This document shows, one piece after another, positions 42,023 through 49,393 of a stretch of 64,000 bases of DNA. This DNA comes from Aeromicrobium choanae (GTDB taxonomy: Bacteria > Actinomycetota > Actinomycetes > Propionibacteriales > Nocardioidaceae). The notes under the pieces are model-generated. The model made no database searches. It had not been told where the DNA came from and saw only the letters and a list, made by a program, of their open reading frames with translations. The first letter of the stretch is position 1. Every line of letters begins with the position of its first letter. The stretch spans positions 2,976,001-3,040,000 of the forward strand of contig NZ_LT796768.1 of assembly GCF_900167475.1 (NCBI RefSeq). Reading direction: 5' to 3'. Position numbers and translations under genes: made by a program.

Positions 42023-42784
42023 TCAGACGTCCGCGAAGAGCGCATCCATCGGCACGAGGTCGACGGCGCCCACGGCGTAGCGGGCCAGGATGACCTCGGC
42101 CACCTCGTCGGCCACGCCCAGCGGCTCGGCGACCGCCACGGCGCCGGCCTCGAGCGCCAGCTCCTTCGCACGGTCGGGCAGGACGCCCGGCGCCAGGAAC
42201 AGCATGCCCACGGCGATGTGACGACGACCGTCGGCCCGGTGGGCGCGCACGGCCTCGCTGGCCGCCGGCGGGACGCTGGAGGCGAACGCCGCGATCGTGG
42301 GCAGCTTGTGGTGCGCGCCCCACGCCCGGGCGGCCCGCGAGATCATCGCGTTGGCCATCGGGTCCGACGAGCCCGCGCCGGTGAGCACGAGCGCGTCGAG
42401 CTCGCGGACGCGGTTCTCGCGCAGCGCCTCACGCAGGCGGCGGTCCAGGATGTTGAGGAACGTGCCCTCGATGCCCAGGACCTTCGTGACCTCGATGCGG
42501 ACGTCGTGCTTGGCCGAGGCCGTCTTCGCGGCCTGGGGCACGTCGACCTTCGCGTGGTAGGCCTCGGTCAGCAGCAGCGGGACCACGACGATCTCGCTGA
42601 AGCCCTCGGCGACCAGTCGCTCGACGACCTCGTCGAAGCTGGGGCCGCACAGGTCCAGGAACGCGGACTCCACACGCAGGTCAGGGCGCATGCACGCCAC
42701 CACCTCCGTGAGGTCGTTGATGGTCTCGGCCGATCGCGGATCGCGGCTGCCATGGGCCAGGGCGATCAGTGCGGGTGCGGTCAT
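42023..42784 (-). CDS. Sirohydrochlorin ferrochelatase-like protein (CbiX/SirB family)
   Basis: This 253-residue protein has two CbiX half-repeats. The first, ALIALAHGSRDPRSAETIND with the metal-binding histidine in AHGS and VVVPLLLTEAYHAKVDVPQA, is typical. The second half starts near DALVLTGAGSSDPMANAM and lacks the same histidine. It inserts iron into sirohydrochlorin to make sirohaem, the cofactor of the NirA enzyme encoded upstream. The ATG overlaps the cysX-like stop by four bases, the last link of a coupled four-gene chain. A cobalt-chelatase role is possible but less likely in this operon. Confidence 0.88.
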   Translation of the reverse strand: MTAPALIALAHGSRDPRSAETINDLTEVVACMRPDLRVESAFLDLCGPSFDEVVERLVAEGFSEIVVVPLLLTEAYHAKVDVPQAAKTASAKHDVRIEVTKVLGIEGTFLNILDRRLREALRENRVRELDALVLTGAGSSDPMANAMISRAARAWGAHHKLPTIAAFASSVPPAASEAVRAHRADGRRHIAVGMLFLAPGVLPDRAKELALEAGAVAVAEPLGVADEVAEVILARYAVGAVDLVPMDALFADV

Positions 42785-42981
42785 CGTGCATTCCTCCCTT
42801 CCTGCGGTGCTGTGCTGGTGATGTCGGTATCGGTGGTGGTGCGGGCCAGGTGGCCCAGGAACTTGAGCCGGAACGCGCGCAGACAGCTGCGGCACTCCCA
42901 CTCGCCGTGCGTCTCGCCGTGGGGACGCAGGTCCTCGTCGGCGCAGTACGGGCACGAGTACGGCACGAGACGTTCACTCAT
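42781..42981 (-). CDS. CysX-like small zinc-ribbon protein
   Basis: This 66-residue protein has two C-x2-C knuckles, YSCPYCADEDL (residues about 8-18) and WECRSCLRAFRLKFLG (about 28-43). It resembles CysX, a small cysteine-rich protein next to sulfite reductase (cysI) in Corynebacterium, proposed as an electron carrier; a zinc or iron site is equally possible. The start overlaps the 28-codon ORF stop and the stop overlaps the chelatase start, each by four bases. The last 20 residues are Thr-rich and probably flexible. The CysX label rests on position and Cys pattern. Confidence 0.75.
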   Translation of the reverse strand: MSERLVPYSCPYCADEDLRPHGETHGEWECRSCLRAFRLKFLGHLARTTTDTDITSTAPQEGRNAR

Positions 42982-43064
42982 CGCGACACCGCCTTGGAGA
43001 AGCGACGGTAGGTCGGTGCCGCGATTCGTGATGCTCGACGGATCGCTCGCTGGCGCTCGCTCAT
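42978..43064 (-). CDS. 28-residue arginine-rich ORF in the sulfite-reductase operon
   Basis: ATG at 43062-43064 to TGA at 42978-42980. The peptide starts MSERQRAIRRASR and ends RRFSKAVSR; it has eight Arg and one Lys with one Glu, so it is strongly basic. GGAGG lies seven bases upstream. Its start overlaps the nirA stop and its stop overlaps the cysX-like start, both as ATGA, which is hard to explain unless it is translated. It could be a real small protein or a device coupling translation of nirA to the downstream genes. I know no described family. Confidence 0.65.
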   Translation of the reverse strand: MSERQRAIRRASRIAAPTYRRFSKAVSR

Positions 43065-44737
43065 CGGAGGACCTCCTCGTCGGCCCGGGCGACCCACGCA
43101 GCGAAGGACTCGCCGTTCTCGCGGTGCGCCAAGTAGGTGCGCGACAGCTTCTCCACGTAGTCGGGCAGCTGCTCGCCGGTGACCTTGTGGGCGCGGAGCT
43201 TGCGGCCGAAGCCGGCGTCCAGGCCGAGGGCGCCACCGAGGTGGACCTGGAAGCCCTCGACCTGCTCGCCCTGCTCGTTCATCACGAGCTGGCCCTTGAG
43301 GCCGATGTCGGCGGTCTGGATCCGAGCGCAGGAGTTCGGGCAGCCGTTCACGTTGACGGTGATGGGCGTGTCGAGCTCGGGGACGCGCTGCTCGAGCTCG
43401 TCGATGAGGTGAGCGGCGCGGTCCTTCGTGTTGACGATCGCGAGCTTGCAGTACTCGATGCCGGTGCAGGCCATCGTGTGCTGGCGCCACTGCGACGGAC
43501 GGGCGTGCAGGCCGAGCTCGGCGAGCGCCGCGACGAGCGACTCGACGCGGTCCTCCTCGATGTCGAGGACGACGATCTTCTGCATCGGCGTGAGCGCGAC
43601 GCGGTCGGAGCCGTGCGCCTCCACGACGTCGGCCAGCTGCTGCAGCATCGGGCCGGAGATGCGACCCACCGTGGTGGCGGCGCCGACGTAGAACTTGCCG
43701 TCCACCTGGCGGTGCACGCCCACGTGGTCGACCGGGGTGTCAGGGACCGGGGGAGCGTCGAGGTCGATCAGCGGGCGCTGGAGGTACTTCGTCTCCAGCA
43801 CCTCGCGGAACTTCTCGATGCCCCAGTCCTGCACGAGGAACTTCAGGCGGGCGCGCGACCGCAGTCGGCGGTACCCGTAGTCGCGGAAGATGCTGACCAC
43901 GCCTTCCCAGACCGCGGGAACCTCGTCGAGCGGCACCCAGGCGCCGAGGCGCAGGGCGAGGTGCGGGTTGGTTGAGAGGCCCCCGCCGACCCAGACGTCG
44001 AAGCCGGGGCCGTGCTCGGGGTGGACCGCGCCGATGAACGCCACGTCGTTGATCTGCGGGACGACGTCGTGGCCGGGGTGGCCGCTGATGGCCGTCTTGA
44101 ACTTGCGCGGCAGGTTGGAGAACGCCTGGTCGCCGATGTAGCGGCTCTCGATCGCGTCGATCGCGGGCCGGCCGTCGATGATCTCGTCGGCCGACACGCC
44201 GGCGACGGGGCTGCCCATGATGACGCGGGGGCAGTCGCCGCACGCCTCCTGCGTGGACAGGCCGACGGACTCGAGGCGCTGCCAGATCGTGGGGACGTCG
44301 CGCACGTCGATCCAGTGGTACTGGATGTTCTGGCGGTCGGTGACGTCGGCGCTGCCGCGACCGAAGTCGACCGAGACGTCGGCGATCGCGCGCAGCTGCT
44401 CGAGCGAGAGCTGACCGCCGTCGACACGCACGCGCATCATGAAGCGGTCGGCGTCGAGCTCCTCGGGCTCCAGCGTGGCGGTCTTGCCGCCGTCGATGCC
44501 GGCCTTGCGCTGCGTGTAGAGGCCCCACCAGCGGAACCGTCCGCGCAGGTCGCCGCCGTCGATGCTCTCGAAGCCGCGGTGCGCGTAGATGTTCTCGATG
44601 CGGGCGCGCACGTTGAGCGGGTTGTCGTCCTTCTTGGACTGCTCGTTCGCGTTGAGGGGCTCGCGGTAGCCCAGGGCCCACTGGCCCTCGCCCTTACGGC
44701 GGCGGGGACGGGCAGGTGCTGCTGGGGTGGTGGTCAT
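43061..44737 (-). CDS. nirA: Ferredoxin-dependent sulfite reductase NirA/SirA
   Basis: This 558-residue sirohaem and 4Fe-4S enzyme reduces sulfite to sulfide using six electrons from ferredoxin. Cluster cysteines lie in ACTGIEYCKL near 421-427 and NGCPNSCAR near 463-470. The actinobacterial NirA signature is present: a Tyr in WGLYTQRKAG near residue 72 and a Cys in ACGDCPRVIMG near 165, which form a covalent crosslink in the M. tuberculosis enzyme. QHT/N substrate arginines lie in VTDRQNIQYHW. The name nirA follows M. tuberculosis; sulfite, not nitrite, is the likely substrate. A leader peptide precedes it and three coupled genes follow. Confidence 0.94.
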   Translation of the reverse strand: MTTTPAAPARPRRRKGEGQWALGYREPLNANEQSKKDDNPLNVRARIENIYAHRGFESIDGGDLRGRFRWWGLYTQRKAGIDGGKTATLEPEELDADRFMMRVRVDGGQLSLEQLRAIADVSVDFGRGSADVTDRQNIQYHWIDVRDVPTIWQRLESVGLSTQEACGDCPRVIMGSPVAGVSADEIIDGRPAIDAIESRYIGDQAFSNLPRKFKTAISGHPGHDVVPQINDVAFIGAVHPEHGPGFDVWVGGGLSTNPHLALRLGAWVPLDEVPAVWEGVVSIFRDYGYRRLRSRARLKFLVQDWGIEKFREVLETKYLQRPLIDLDAPPVPDTPVDHVGVHRQVDGKFYVGAATTVGRISGPMLQQLADVVEAHGSDRVALTPMQKIVVLDIEEDRVESLVAALAELGLHARPSQWRQHTMACTGIEYCKLAIVNTKDRAAHLIDELEQRVPELDTPITVNVNGCPNSCARIQTADIGLKGQLVMNEQGEQVEGFQVHLGGALGLDAGFGRKLRAHKVTGEQLPDYVEKLSRTYLAHRENGESFAAWVARADEEVLR

Positions 44738-44806
44738 CGGTGCTCTCTGTCGCGTGGCTGGGCGCGAGCGGCATGGCTCAGCGCGGGGGCTGCGGGGTGG
44801 GGCAGA

Positions 44807-44887
44807 TCAACGACACATCATGGAGCGCGCACGACCGAGGTCGACGTGGAGTCGTTCCACGAGCCAGGTGGTCTGTGCGGCGAGCAT
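44807..44887 (-). CDS. Cysteine-terminated leader peptide upstream of nirA
   Basis: This reverse-strand ORF of 26 codons from ATG 44885-44887 (or 17 codons from GTG 44858-44860) ends in VERLHVDLGRARSMMCR and a TGA, 69 bases before nirA. The pattern HVDL-x-R-x3-S-x-x-C-R-stop is that of the actinobacterial putative leader peptides found before sulfur genes, in which ribosome pausing at a late Cys codon senses cysteine supply. No clear Shine-Dalgarno is seen, so it may be leaderless or weakly initiated. It is below usual gene-calling thresholds. Mechanism is from family knowledge; the match is read directly. Confidence 0.78.
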   Translation of the reverse strand: MLAAQTTWLVERLHVDLGRARSMMCR

Positions 44888-44890
44888 GCA

Positions 44891-44953
44891 GACAGTCTGT
44901 CCAGTGAGACGGCGGTCCAACAAACGGACGTCTCGAATAGTGGGACCGCCGTC
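44891..44953. promoter_or_regulatory. Palindrome-rich control region of the nirA operon
   Basis: GACAG-T-CTGTC (44891-44901) is an 11-base palindrome abutting the leader ATG. Beyond it, GACGGCGGTCC (44908-44918) and GGACCGCCGTC (44943-44953) are a perfect 11-base inverted repeat with a 24-base spacer. One or both may be operators for a sulfur regulator. Confidence 0.5.
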
Positions 44954-45001
44954 CGTATCGCGAGACGCGACAGTGCGAACGGCTGGAACTCCAGCCTGAA
45001 T

Positions 45002-46645
45002 TCACGCGGCCGGCTGAGCCCTCTCGACGATGCCCTGCAGGTCGAGGCCGCTGGGAAGCGTGCCGAAGGTGCCGGCCCACTGGCCGCCGAGACGGGAGGC
45101 GCAGAACGCATCGGCCGCGGCGGGGCTGGAGTACCGGATCATCAGGGAGCCCTGCAGGATCGCCGCCATGCGGGACGCGACCCAGCGCGCGGAGGCCTCG
45201 GCGTCGGCGGGATCGGCCAGGCGGCGCAGCACCTCGTCTACCGCGGCGTCGAGGCGCGCGTCCTCGCCGCGGACGGTGCCGACCTCGGTGCGCCAGGCGT
45301 CGAGGGTGCCGTTCTCGCGCGAGAGAGCTCGCAGGACGTCGAGCGCGTTGACGTTGCCGCTGCCCTCCCAGATCGAGTTGAGCGGGGACTCACGGAAGAG
45401 CAACGGCATGCCGGACTCCTCCGCGTAGCCGTTGCCGCCGAGGCACTCGAGCGCCTCGCCGACCATCATTGGCGTGCGCTTGCAGACCCAGTACTTGGAC
45501 AGGGCCAGACCGATCCGCCGGAGGTTGCGCTCGTGCTCGTCGTCGGGGCGATCCATCGCCGCGGCCAGGCGCAGGCCGGCCAGCATGCCCGCCTCGGACT
45601 CCAGCGCGAGGTCGGCCAGGACGCCCACCATGGCCGGCTGGTCGATCAGCCGAGCGCCGAAGGCCGAGCGGTGCCGTGCGTGCCACGCGGCCTCGGCGAA
45701 GGCCTTGCGCATGATCGAGGCCGATCCGAGGATGCAGTCCATCCGCGTGGCCGAGACCATCTCGATGATGGTGCGGATCCCGCGCCCCTCCTCGCCGAGG
45801 CGCACGGCCCAGGTGTCGTCGAACTCGAGCTCGCTGGAGGCGTTGGACTTGTTGCCGAGCTTGTCCTTCAGCCGCACGATCGTCAGTGGGTTGCGCGAGC
45901 CGTCGGGCAGCACCCGCGGCACGACGAAGCAGGTGGAGCCGGAGTCGGTCTGGGCCAGGACGAGGAAGACGTCGTTCATGGCGGCCGAGGTGAACCACTT
46001 GTGGCCCGTGAGCCGGTACTCGCCACGGACGTCGGTGGCCTTGGCGATGGTGCTGTTGACCCGCAGGTCCGAGCCGCCCTGCTTCTCGGTCATCCCCATG
46101 CCGGCCAGCAGGCCCGCCTTCTCCTGTGGCGCGCGCAGCCCGAAGTCATAGGTGGTGGACGCCAGGCCCGGCGTCCACTGCGCGGCCAGCTCGGGGTCGG
46201 TGCGCAGGGCGGGCACGACCGCGTAGGTCATGGTGATGGGACACATGTGCCCCTGCTCGACCTGTCCCCACGTGTAGAAGCCGGTGGCCCGGCGCAGGTG
46301 CGCGGCGGGGTCGTCGGAGGTCCACGGCGCCGCGGTGAGGCCGAAGCCGACTCCGCGCTCCATGAGCCAGTGCCACGACGGGTGGAAGCGGATCTCGTCG
46401 ATGCGACGCCCGAATCGGTCGACCGGCTCGTGGACCGGCGGGTACTGGTTGGCCAGGTGCCAGTGCTCGCGTGCCTCCGCCGTGCCGGCGAGCGCGCCGA
46501 TCGGCTGCAGGTACTCGCGGATCTCGCCCGCCTGAGCGCCCCCCAGCGCCGCGACGGCGTCCATCAGTGGGGTGTCGGCGACCGCGATGTTCACGTCGTC
46601 GAAGGGCACGGCCTGGTTCTCGGGGATGCGCTGCACGGGATCCAT
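45002..46645 (-). CDS. AidB-like acyl-CoA dehydrogenase
   Basis: This 547-residue FAD enzyme of the acyl-CoA dehydrogenase superfamily has the AidB architecture. Features: GMGMTEKQGGSDLRVNSTIA near residues 181-200, YRLTGHKWFTSAAMNDVFLV near 209-228, RTIIEMVSATRMDCILGSAS near 287-306 and ALECLGGNGYAEESGMPLLF near 392-411. E. coli AidB is part of the adaptive alkylation response and binds DNA; actinobacterial homologues are often metabolic. The extended N-terminus (QAVPFDDVNIAVADTPL) is typical of this subgroup. The ATG has TACGGT six bases upstream. No alkylation-repair neighbour is seen. Confidence 0.88.
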   Translation of the reverse strand: MDPVQRIPENQAVPFDDVNIAVADTPLMDAVAALGGAQAGEIREYLQPIGALAGTAEAREHWHLANQYPPVHEPVDRFGRRIDEIRFHPSWHWLMERGVGFGLTAAPWTSDDPAAHLRRATGFYTWGQVEQGHMCPITMTYAVVPALRTDPELAAQWTPGLASTTYDFGLRAPQEKAGLLAGMGMTEKQGGSDLRVNSTIAKATDVRGEYRLTGHKWFTSAAMNDVFLVLAQTDSGSTCFVVPRVLPDGSRNPLTIVRLKDKLGNKSNASSELEFDDTWAVRLGEEGRGIRTIIEMVSATRMDCILGSASIMRKAFAEAAWHARHRSAFGARLIDQPAMVGVLADLALESEAGMLAGLRLAAAMDRPDDEHERNLRRIGLALSKYWVCKRTPMMVGEALECLGGNGYAEESGMPLLFRESPLNSIWEGSGNVNALDVLRALSRENGTLDAWRTEVGTVRGEDARLDAAVDEVLRRLADPADAEASARWVASRMAAILQGSLMIRYSSPAAADAFCASRLGGQWAGTFGTLPSGLDLQGIVERAQPAA

Positions 46646-46651
46646 GGACTC

Positions 46652-46657
46652 ACCGTA
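46652..46657 (-). promoter_or_regulatory. -10 box for leaderless transcription of the AidB-like gene
   Basis: TACGGT on the reverse strand, six bases before the ATG at 46643-46645. Confidence 0.5.
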
Positions 46658-46691
46658 ATTCCTCGCGACGACACGCCTGCATACATTGCAC

Positions 46692-46717
46692 GCGTGCTAT
46701 GGACAGGCATAGCACGC
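46692..46717. promoter_or_regulatory. Operator: perfect 10-base inverted repeat before the XRE gene
   Basis: GCGTGCTATG (46692-46701) and CATAGCACGC (46708-46717) are perfect reverse complements with a 6-base spacer. The right arm ends one base before the first possible ATG of the XRE gene, so binding would block transcription or initiation. It also sits 46 bases from the AidB-like start and could affect that gene. Confidence 0.7.
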
Positions 46718-46990
46718 ATGCGATACGGTCCCGGCATGCGCGGACCGATCGAGCACGACGACTTCTACGAGGGCATCGCCCGACAGGTGGTCGAGCAGCG
46801 TTCGCTCCGACGGCTGTCCCAGCGTGAGCTGGCCGACCTGTGCGGCACGACCCAGTCGGCGATCGCCCGGTTCGAGTCCGGTTCGCGCCCACCCAAGCTC
46901 GACACGCTGCTGCGGATCGCCGCGGCGCTGGACTGCGAGCTCGACGTCACGTTCCGCCCGCGAACGCGGCCCACGAAGGAGTCCCGATGA
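46718..46990 (+). CDS. XRE-family helix-turn-helix regulator
   Basis: This is a DNA-binding protein of 90 residues (84 if ATG 46736 is used). The HTH is LSQRELADLCGTTQSAIARF near residues 33-52, followed by ESGSRPPKLDTLLRIAAALD. The C-terminus, ELDVTFRPRTRPTKESR, is basic. No ribosome site is visible, so leaderless initiation is likely. The gene overlaps the next by four bases (ATGA), forming a two-gene operon with a membrane zinc-ribbon protein. The operator just upstream suggests autoregulation. Resemblance to HigA-type antitoxins is general to the fold only. Confidence 0.85.
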   Translation: MRYGPGMRGPIEHDDFYEGIARQVVEQRSLRRLSQRELADLCGTTQSAIARFESGSRPPKLDTLLRIAAALDCELDVTFRPRTRPTKESR

Positions 46991-47895
46991 GCACTCGAGT
47001 CGACACCGAGCAGATCGAGTCCACCCGCAGCGAGAAGCTGCTCGCGGTGCTGCTCGCCGCCTTCCTGCTCGTGGGCGCCGTGTGGTTCTACGCGAAGGTC
47101 CCCGCCTGGGTCGACGGCGCGCTGCCGCAGGTCGACGACACGGCGGTGGTCGAGGCCGAGAGCCGACAGGCGGAGGCCGACCAGGCGCGGTGGGACGCCG
47201 AGACTGAACGCGACGAGGCACGACTGCAGCTCGACCTCGAGCGGGAGGAGTACAAGGTCGCGCTGCAGGAGGGCGAGGGCGTCGCCGACGCGCGGCAGGA
47301 GTACGGGCAGGCCCAGGCCAAGTACGACCAGGTCGACGCGGAGCTGAAGGCTGCCACCGCAGCGTCCGGCATCGCCGAGAAGGAGGCCGAACAGGCGCGG
47401 GATGCCTACGAGCAGGAGAACCGCTCGGGCCTGAAGGCCTGGCTCGTCGCCGGCATCCGCCTCGCCTTCGTCGCCGGGTGGACCGTTGGCGCGTACCAGC
47501 TGATGGCCCGGCTGCGGCGACGCGAGTCCCGGTACCTCACGCTGGCGTTCGCCGGCGCCGCGGTCGGCGCGATCATGGCGCTGGTCTTCGCGGTCGACTA
47601 CATCACCGACTACGTCGATCCGCTGGACCTCGGACCGTTCGTGCTGTCGGCCCTCGGTGTGGTGGCCACGGTGGTGGCCTTCCGGGTGCTGCAGAAGCAC
47701 CTCGCCGCTCGTGTGCCCGGCCGGCGGGTGCGCAAGGGGGAGTGCCCGTTCTGCGGGTTCCCGCTGCACGATGCCGGTCTGGACGGTGGACCGCACTGTG
47801 CGGGCTGCGGCCGCGACGTCATCGCGGATTGCGCCGCGTGCGGCTCGCCGCGGCGTGTGGGGTCGCCGCACTGTGCGACGTGCGGCGCGCCCTGA
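46987..47895 (+). CDS. Membrane protein with coiled coil and C-terminal double zinc ribbon
   Basis: This 302-residue protein reads in order as: an N-terminal membrane helix (LLAVLLAAFLLVGAVWFYA, residues about 19-37); a long charged coiled coil (about 50-145, rich in Glu, Ala and Gln); three further membrane helices (WLVAGIRLAFVAGWTVGAYQ; YLTLAFAGAAVGAIMALVFA; LGPFVLSALGVVATVVAF); and a cytoplasmic tail with four CxxC knuckles (CPFC, CAGC, CAAC, CATC). The coiled coil should lie outside the membrane and the zinc ribbons inside. It is coupled to the XRE regulator. I do not recognise the combination; sensor or scaffold roles are guesses. Confidence 0.8.
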   Translation: MSTRVDTEQIESTRSEKLLAVLLAAFLLVGAVWFYAKVPAWVDGALPQVDDTAVVEAESRQAEADQARWDAETERDEARLQLDLEREEYKVALQEGEGVADARQEYGQAQAKYDQVDAELKAATAASGIAEKEAEQARDAYEQENRSGLKAWLVAGIRLAFVAGWTVGAYQLMARLRRRESRYLTLAFAGAAVGAIMALVFAVDYITDYVDPLDLGPFVLSALGVVATVVAFRVLQKHLAARVPGRRVRKGECPFCGFPLHDAGLDGGPHCAGCGRDVIADCAACGSPRRVGSPHCATCGAP

Positions 47896-47902
47896 TCAGG
47901 GC
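47889..47902. terminator. Palindrome shared by two converging stop codons
   Basis: GCCCTGATCAGGGC is a perfect 14-base palindrome. Its centre, TGATCA, is the stop codon of the zinc-ribbon membrane protein and, on the other strand, that of ybaK. It has no loop, so terminator activity is uncertain. Confidence 0.35.
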
Positions 47903-48369
47903 AGACGACTCACGGTGACCCACCCTGCGGCGCCCGACAGGTCCTCGAGCTCGGCGGGGGTCAGCTCGATGGCCGAGTCGGCGCTCCCGGCCGCCGGGAA
48001 CACCGTGTCGAAGCGCTTCAGCGAGGTGTCCAGGTGCACGGTCGCGTTCGCGGGGTTGGCGAAGGGGCACACGCCTCCCACGGGGTGACCCGTGAGCGCC
48101 TCGACCTCGTCGGCCTTGAGCATCGTGGCCTTGCGGCCGAAGGTGGTCTTGAAGGCTGCGTTGTCGGTGCGTGCATCGCCGGCCATCACCACGAGCACGC
48201 AGGTGTCGGGGGAGTCGCCCCGGAACGACAAGGTCTTGGCGATGCGGGCCGGCTCGACACCGAACGCCTCCGCCGCCTCGGCCACCGTGGCGCTGGAGCC
48301 GGACGTCTGCAGGATGTCGCCCTCGCGGCCGTGACCGGTCAGGAACTCGCGCACGCTCTCGATCGACAT
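47896..48369 (-). CDS. ybaK: YbaK/EbsC-family aminoacyl-tRNA deacylase
   Basis: This 157-residue trans-editing protein of the YbaK/ProX superfamily hydrolyses misacylated tRNAs such as Cys-tRNA(Pro). Conserved features: the N-terminal SGSSATVAEAAEAFGVEPAR, then IAKTLSFRG with the catalytic lysine near 45, VLVVMAGDARTDNAAFK, KATMLKADEVEALTGHPVGG and CPFANPANATVHLDTSLKRF. Subfamily (YbaK proper or a relative) is uncertain. The ATG follows CAGGAT at six bases. Its stop codon is shared in a TGATCA palindrome with the converging gene. Confidence 0.87.
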   Translation of the reverse strand: MSIESVREFLTGHGREGDILQTSGSSATVAEAAEAFGVEPARIAKTLSFRGDSPDTCVLVVMAGDARTDNAAFKTTFGRKATMLKADEVEALTGHPVGGVCPFANPANATVHLDTSLKRFDTVFPAAGSADSAIELTPAELEDLSGAAGWVTVSRLP

Positions 48370-48391
48370 GGCTCGATCCTGCCTGACGACG

Positions 48392-49150
48392 TCAGGCGCG
48401 CGGGAAGCGGTCGGCGAGGCTGGAGCTCTGCAGGACCTGCTCGCTGAGGAGGCGGCTGCCGTCGTTGTTGGGGTGGACGCCGTCCGGTGCCTGCTCGAGG
48501 GTCAACGGCCGCGTCTCGACCCAGGAGAAGCCGTGGCGCTGGGCGGCCTCGCGCACGATGGGCCGGATGATCCGGCCCTTGCGCTCCTTCGTGGTGCCCC
48601 ACGGTGTCAGCACGAGGACGTCGTCGGGCGTCCGGCCCAGCTCGTCCCAGACCTCGGCGAGCTCGTCGAAGAAGCCCTCGGCGGCGCGCTCGATCTCGGT
48701 GCGGGTGGCCTCGACGACGCGTCCGTCCTTCGTGCAGCGGCGCCAGTCGTTGCGCCCGCCCTCCACCACGAGGATCCGTGGGGCGACGGCGCGAACCGTG
48801 TCGAGGCGCGACTTGAACCGGGTGTGCTCGCACGAGCTGCTGCGCGAGAGGAACCCCGTGCCGCCCATCGCGTCGAGCTGCGGCTCGAGACCGAGCTGGA
48901 ACGCGACCATCGCCCACCAGCCGGGATAGCGGCTGTGGCGGTCGCCGTAGTACGAGGAGTAGGAGTCGCCGATGACGAGCATCTTCTCGGGCTCGGCCGG
49001 GGCGGCCAGCGGCGCGACCGTGGGACTGGCCGCGGAGGGCGTGGAGGGTGCTGCGGCTCCGGCGCTGGTGACCAGTGCGGTCAGGGTGCCGGCGATGGTG
49101 AGGACGACAAGGCCGAGGCGCTTGCGGGGCAAGTGGGCACGGCTCGTCAC
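48392..49150 (-). CDS. Secreted SGNH/GDSL hydrolase
   Basis: This 252-residue exported esterase-like protein has a signal peptide (RLGLVVLTIAGTLTALVTSA, cleavage after AGA or ASP near 32-40). The catalytic serine is in LVIGDSYSSYYGDRH near residues 58-72, the oxyanion Asn in VVEGGRNDWRRC near 127-138, and the Asp-His pair in QAPDGVHPNNDGSRL near 221-235. Substrates may be cell-wall or extracellular esters. The GTG start at 49148-49150 has GGAGGAACC upstream. A small hairpin, GCCTGAC-gac-GTCAGGC (48381-48397), covers its stop codon. Confidence 0.88.
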   Translation of the reverse strand: MTSRAHLPRKRLGLVVLTIAGTLTALVTSAGAAAPSTPSAASPTVAPLAAPAEPEKMLVIGDSYSSYYGDRHSRYPGWWAMVAFQLGLEPQLDAMGGTGFLSRSSSCEHTRFKSRLDTVRAVAPRILVVEGGRNDWRRCTKDGRVVEATRTEIERAAEGFFDELAEVWDELGRTPDDVLVLTPWGTTKERKGRIIRPIVREAAQRHGFSWVETRPLTLEQAPDGVHPNNDGSRLLSEQVLQSSSLADRFPRA

Positions 49151-49266
49151 GCCGGTTCCTCCGTGGTGTCGTTACTGGTGAGTCAGTAGAAGATAGCGTG
49201 CCCGAGCGCCGGGTCCGCGAGCCACGCGGTGACATTCTCGTTTCGCGGACGCCCAGGGCACATGAC

Positions 49267-49295
49267 GAAGCCGCAGACCATGGGCCTGCGGCTTC
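49267..49295 (-). terminator. Terminator after the tRNA cluster
   Basis: GAAGCCGCAG (49267-49276) and CTGCGGCTTC (49286-49295) form a perfect 10-base stem a few bases beyond the 3' end of tRNA-Val(GAC). Confidence 0.8.
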
Positions 49296-49300
49296 TTCTG

Positions 49301-49372
49301 TGGGCGATACTGGGTTTGAACCAGTGACCTCTTCCGTGTCAGGGAAGCGCGCTACCGCTGCGCCAATCGCCC
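49301..49372 (-). tRNA. tRNA-Val (GAC)
   Basis: The acceptor stem GGGCGAT/ATCGCCC, anticodon stem CTTCC/GGAAG with loop CTGACAC (anticodon GAC) and T-arm CTGGTTCAAACCCAG are intact. It is 72 bases with A at the discriminator and no encoded CCA. It is third in a Gly-Cys-Val cluster on the reverse strand, and is a near copy of the forward tRNA-Val at 50785-50856. Confidence 0.97.
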
Positions 49373-49393
49373 GTGCTATTCAGTTTTCCGAAG

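Noticed and set aside
44012-46717. Long forward frame upstream of the XRE gene
   Set aside because: It is antisense to nirA and the acyl-CoA dehydrogenase; only the last 90 codons encode the regulator.
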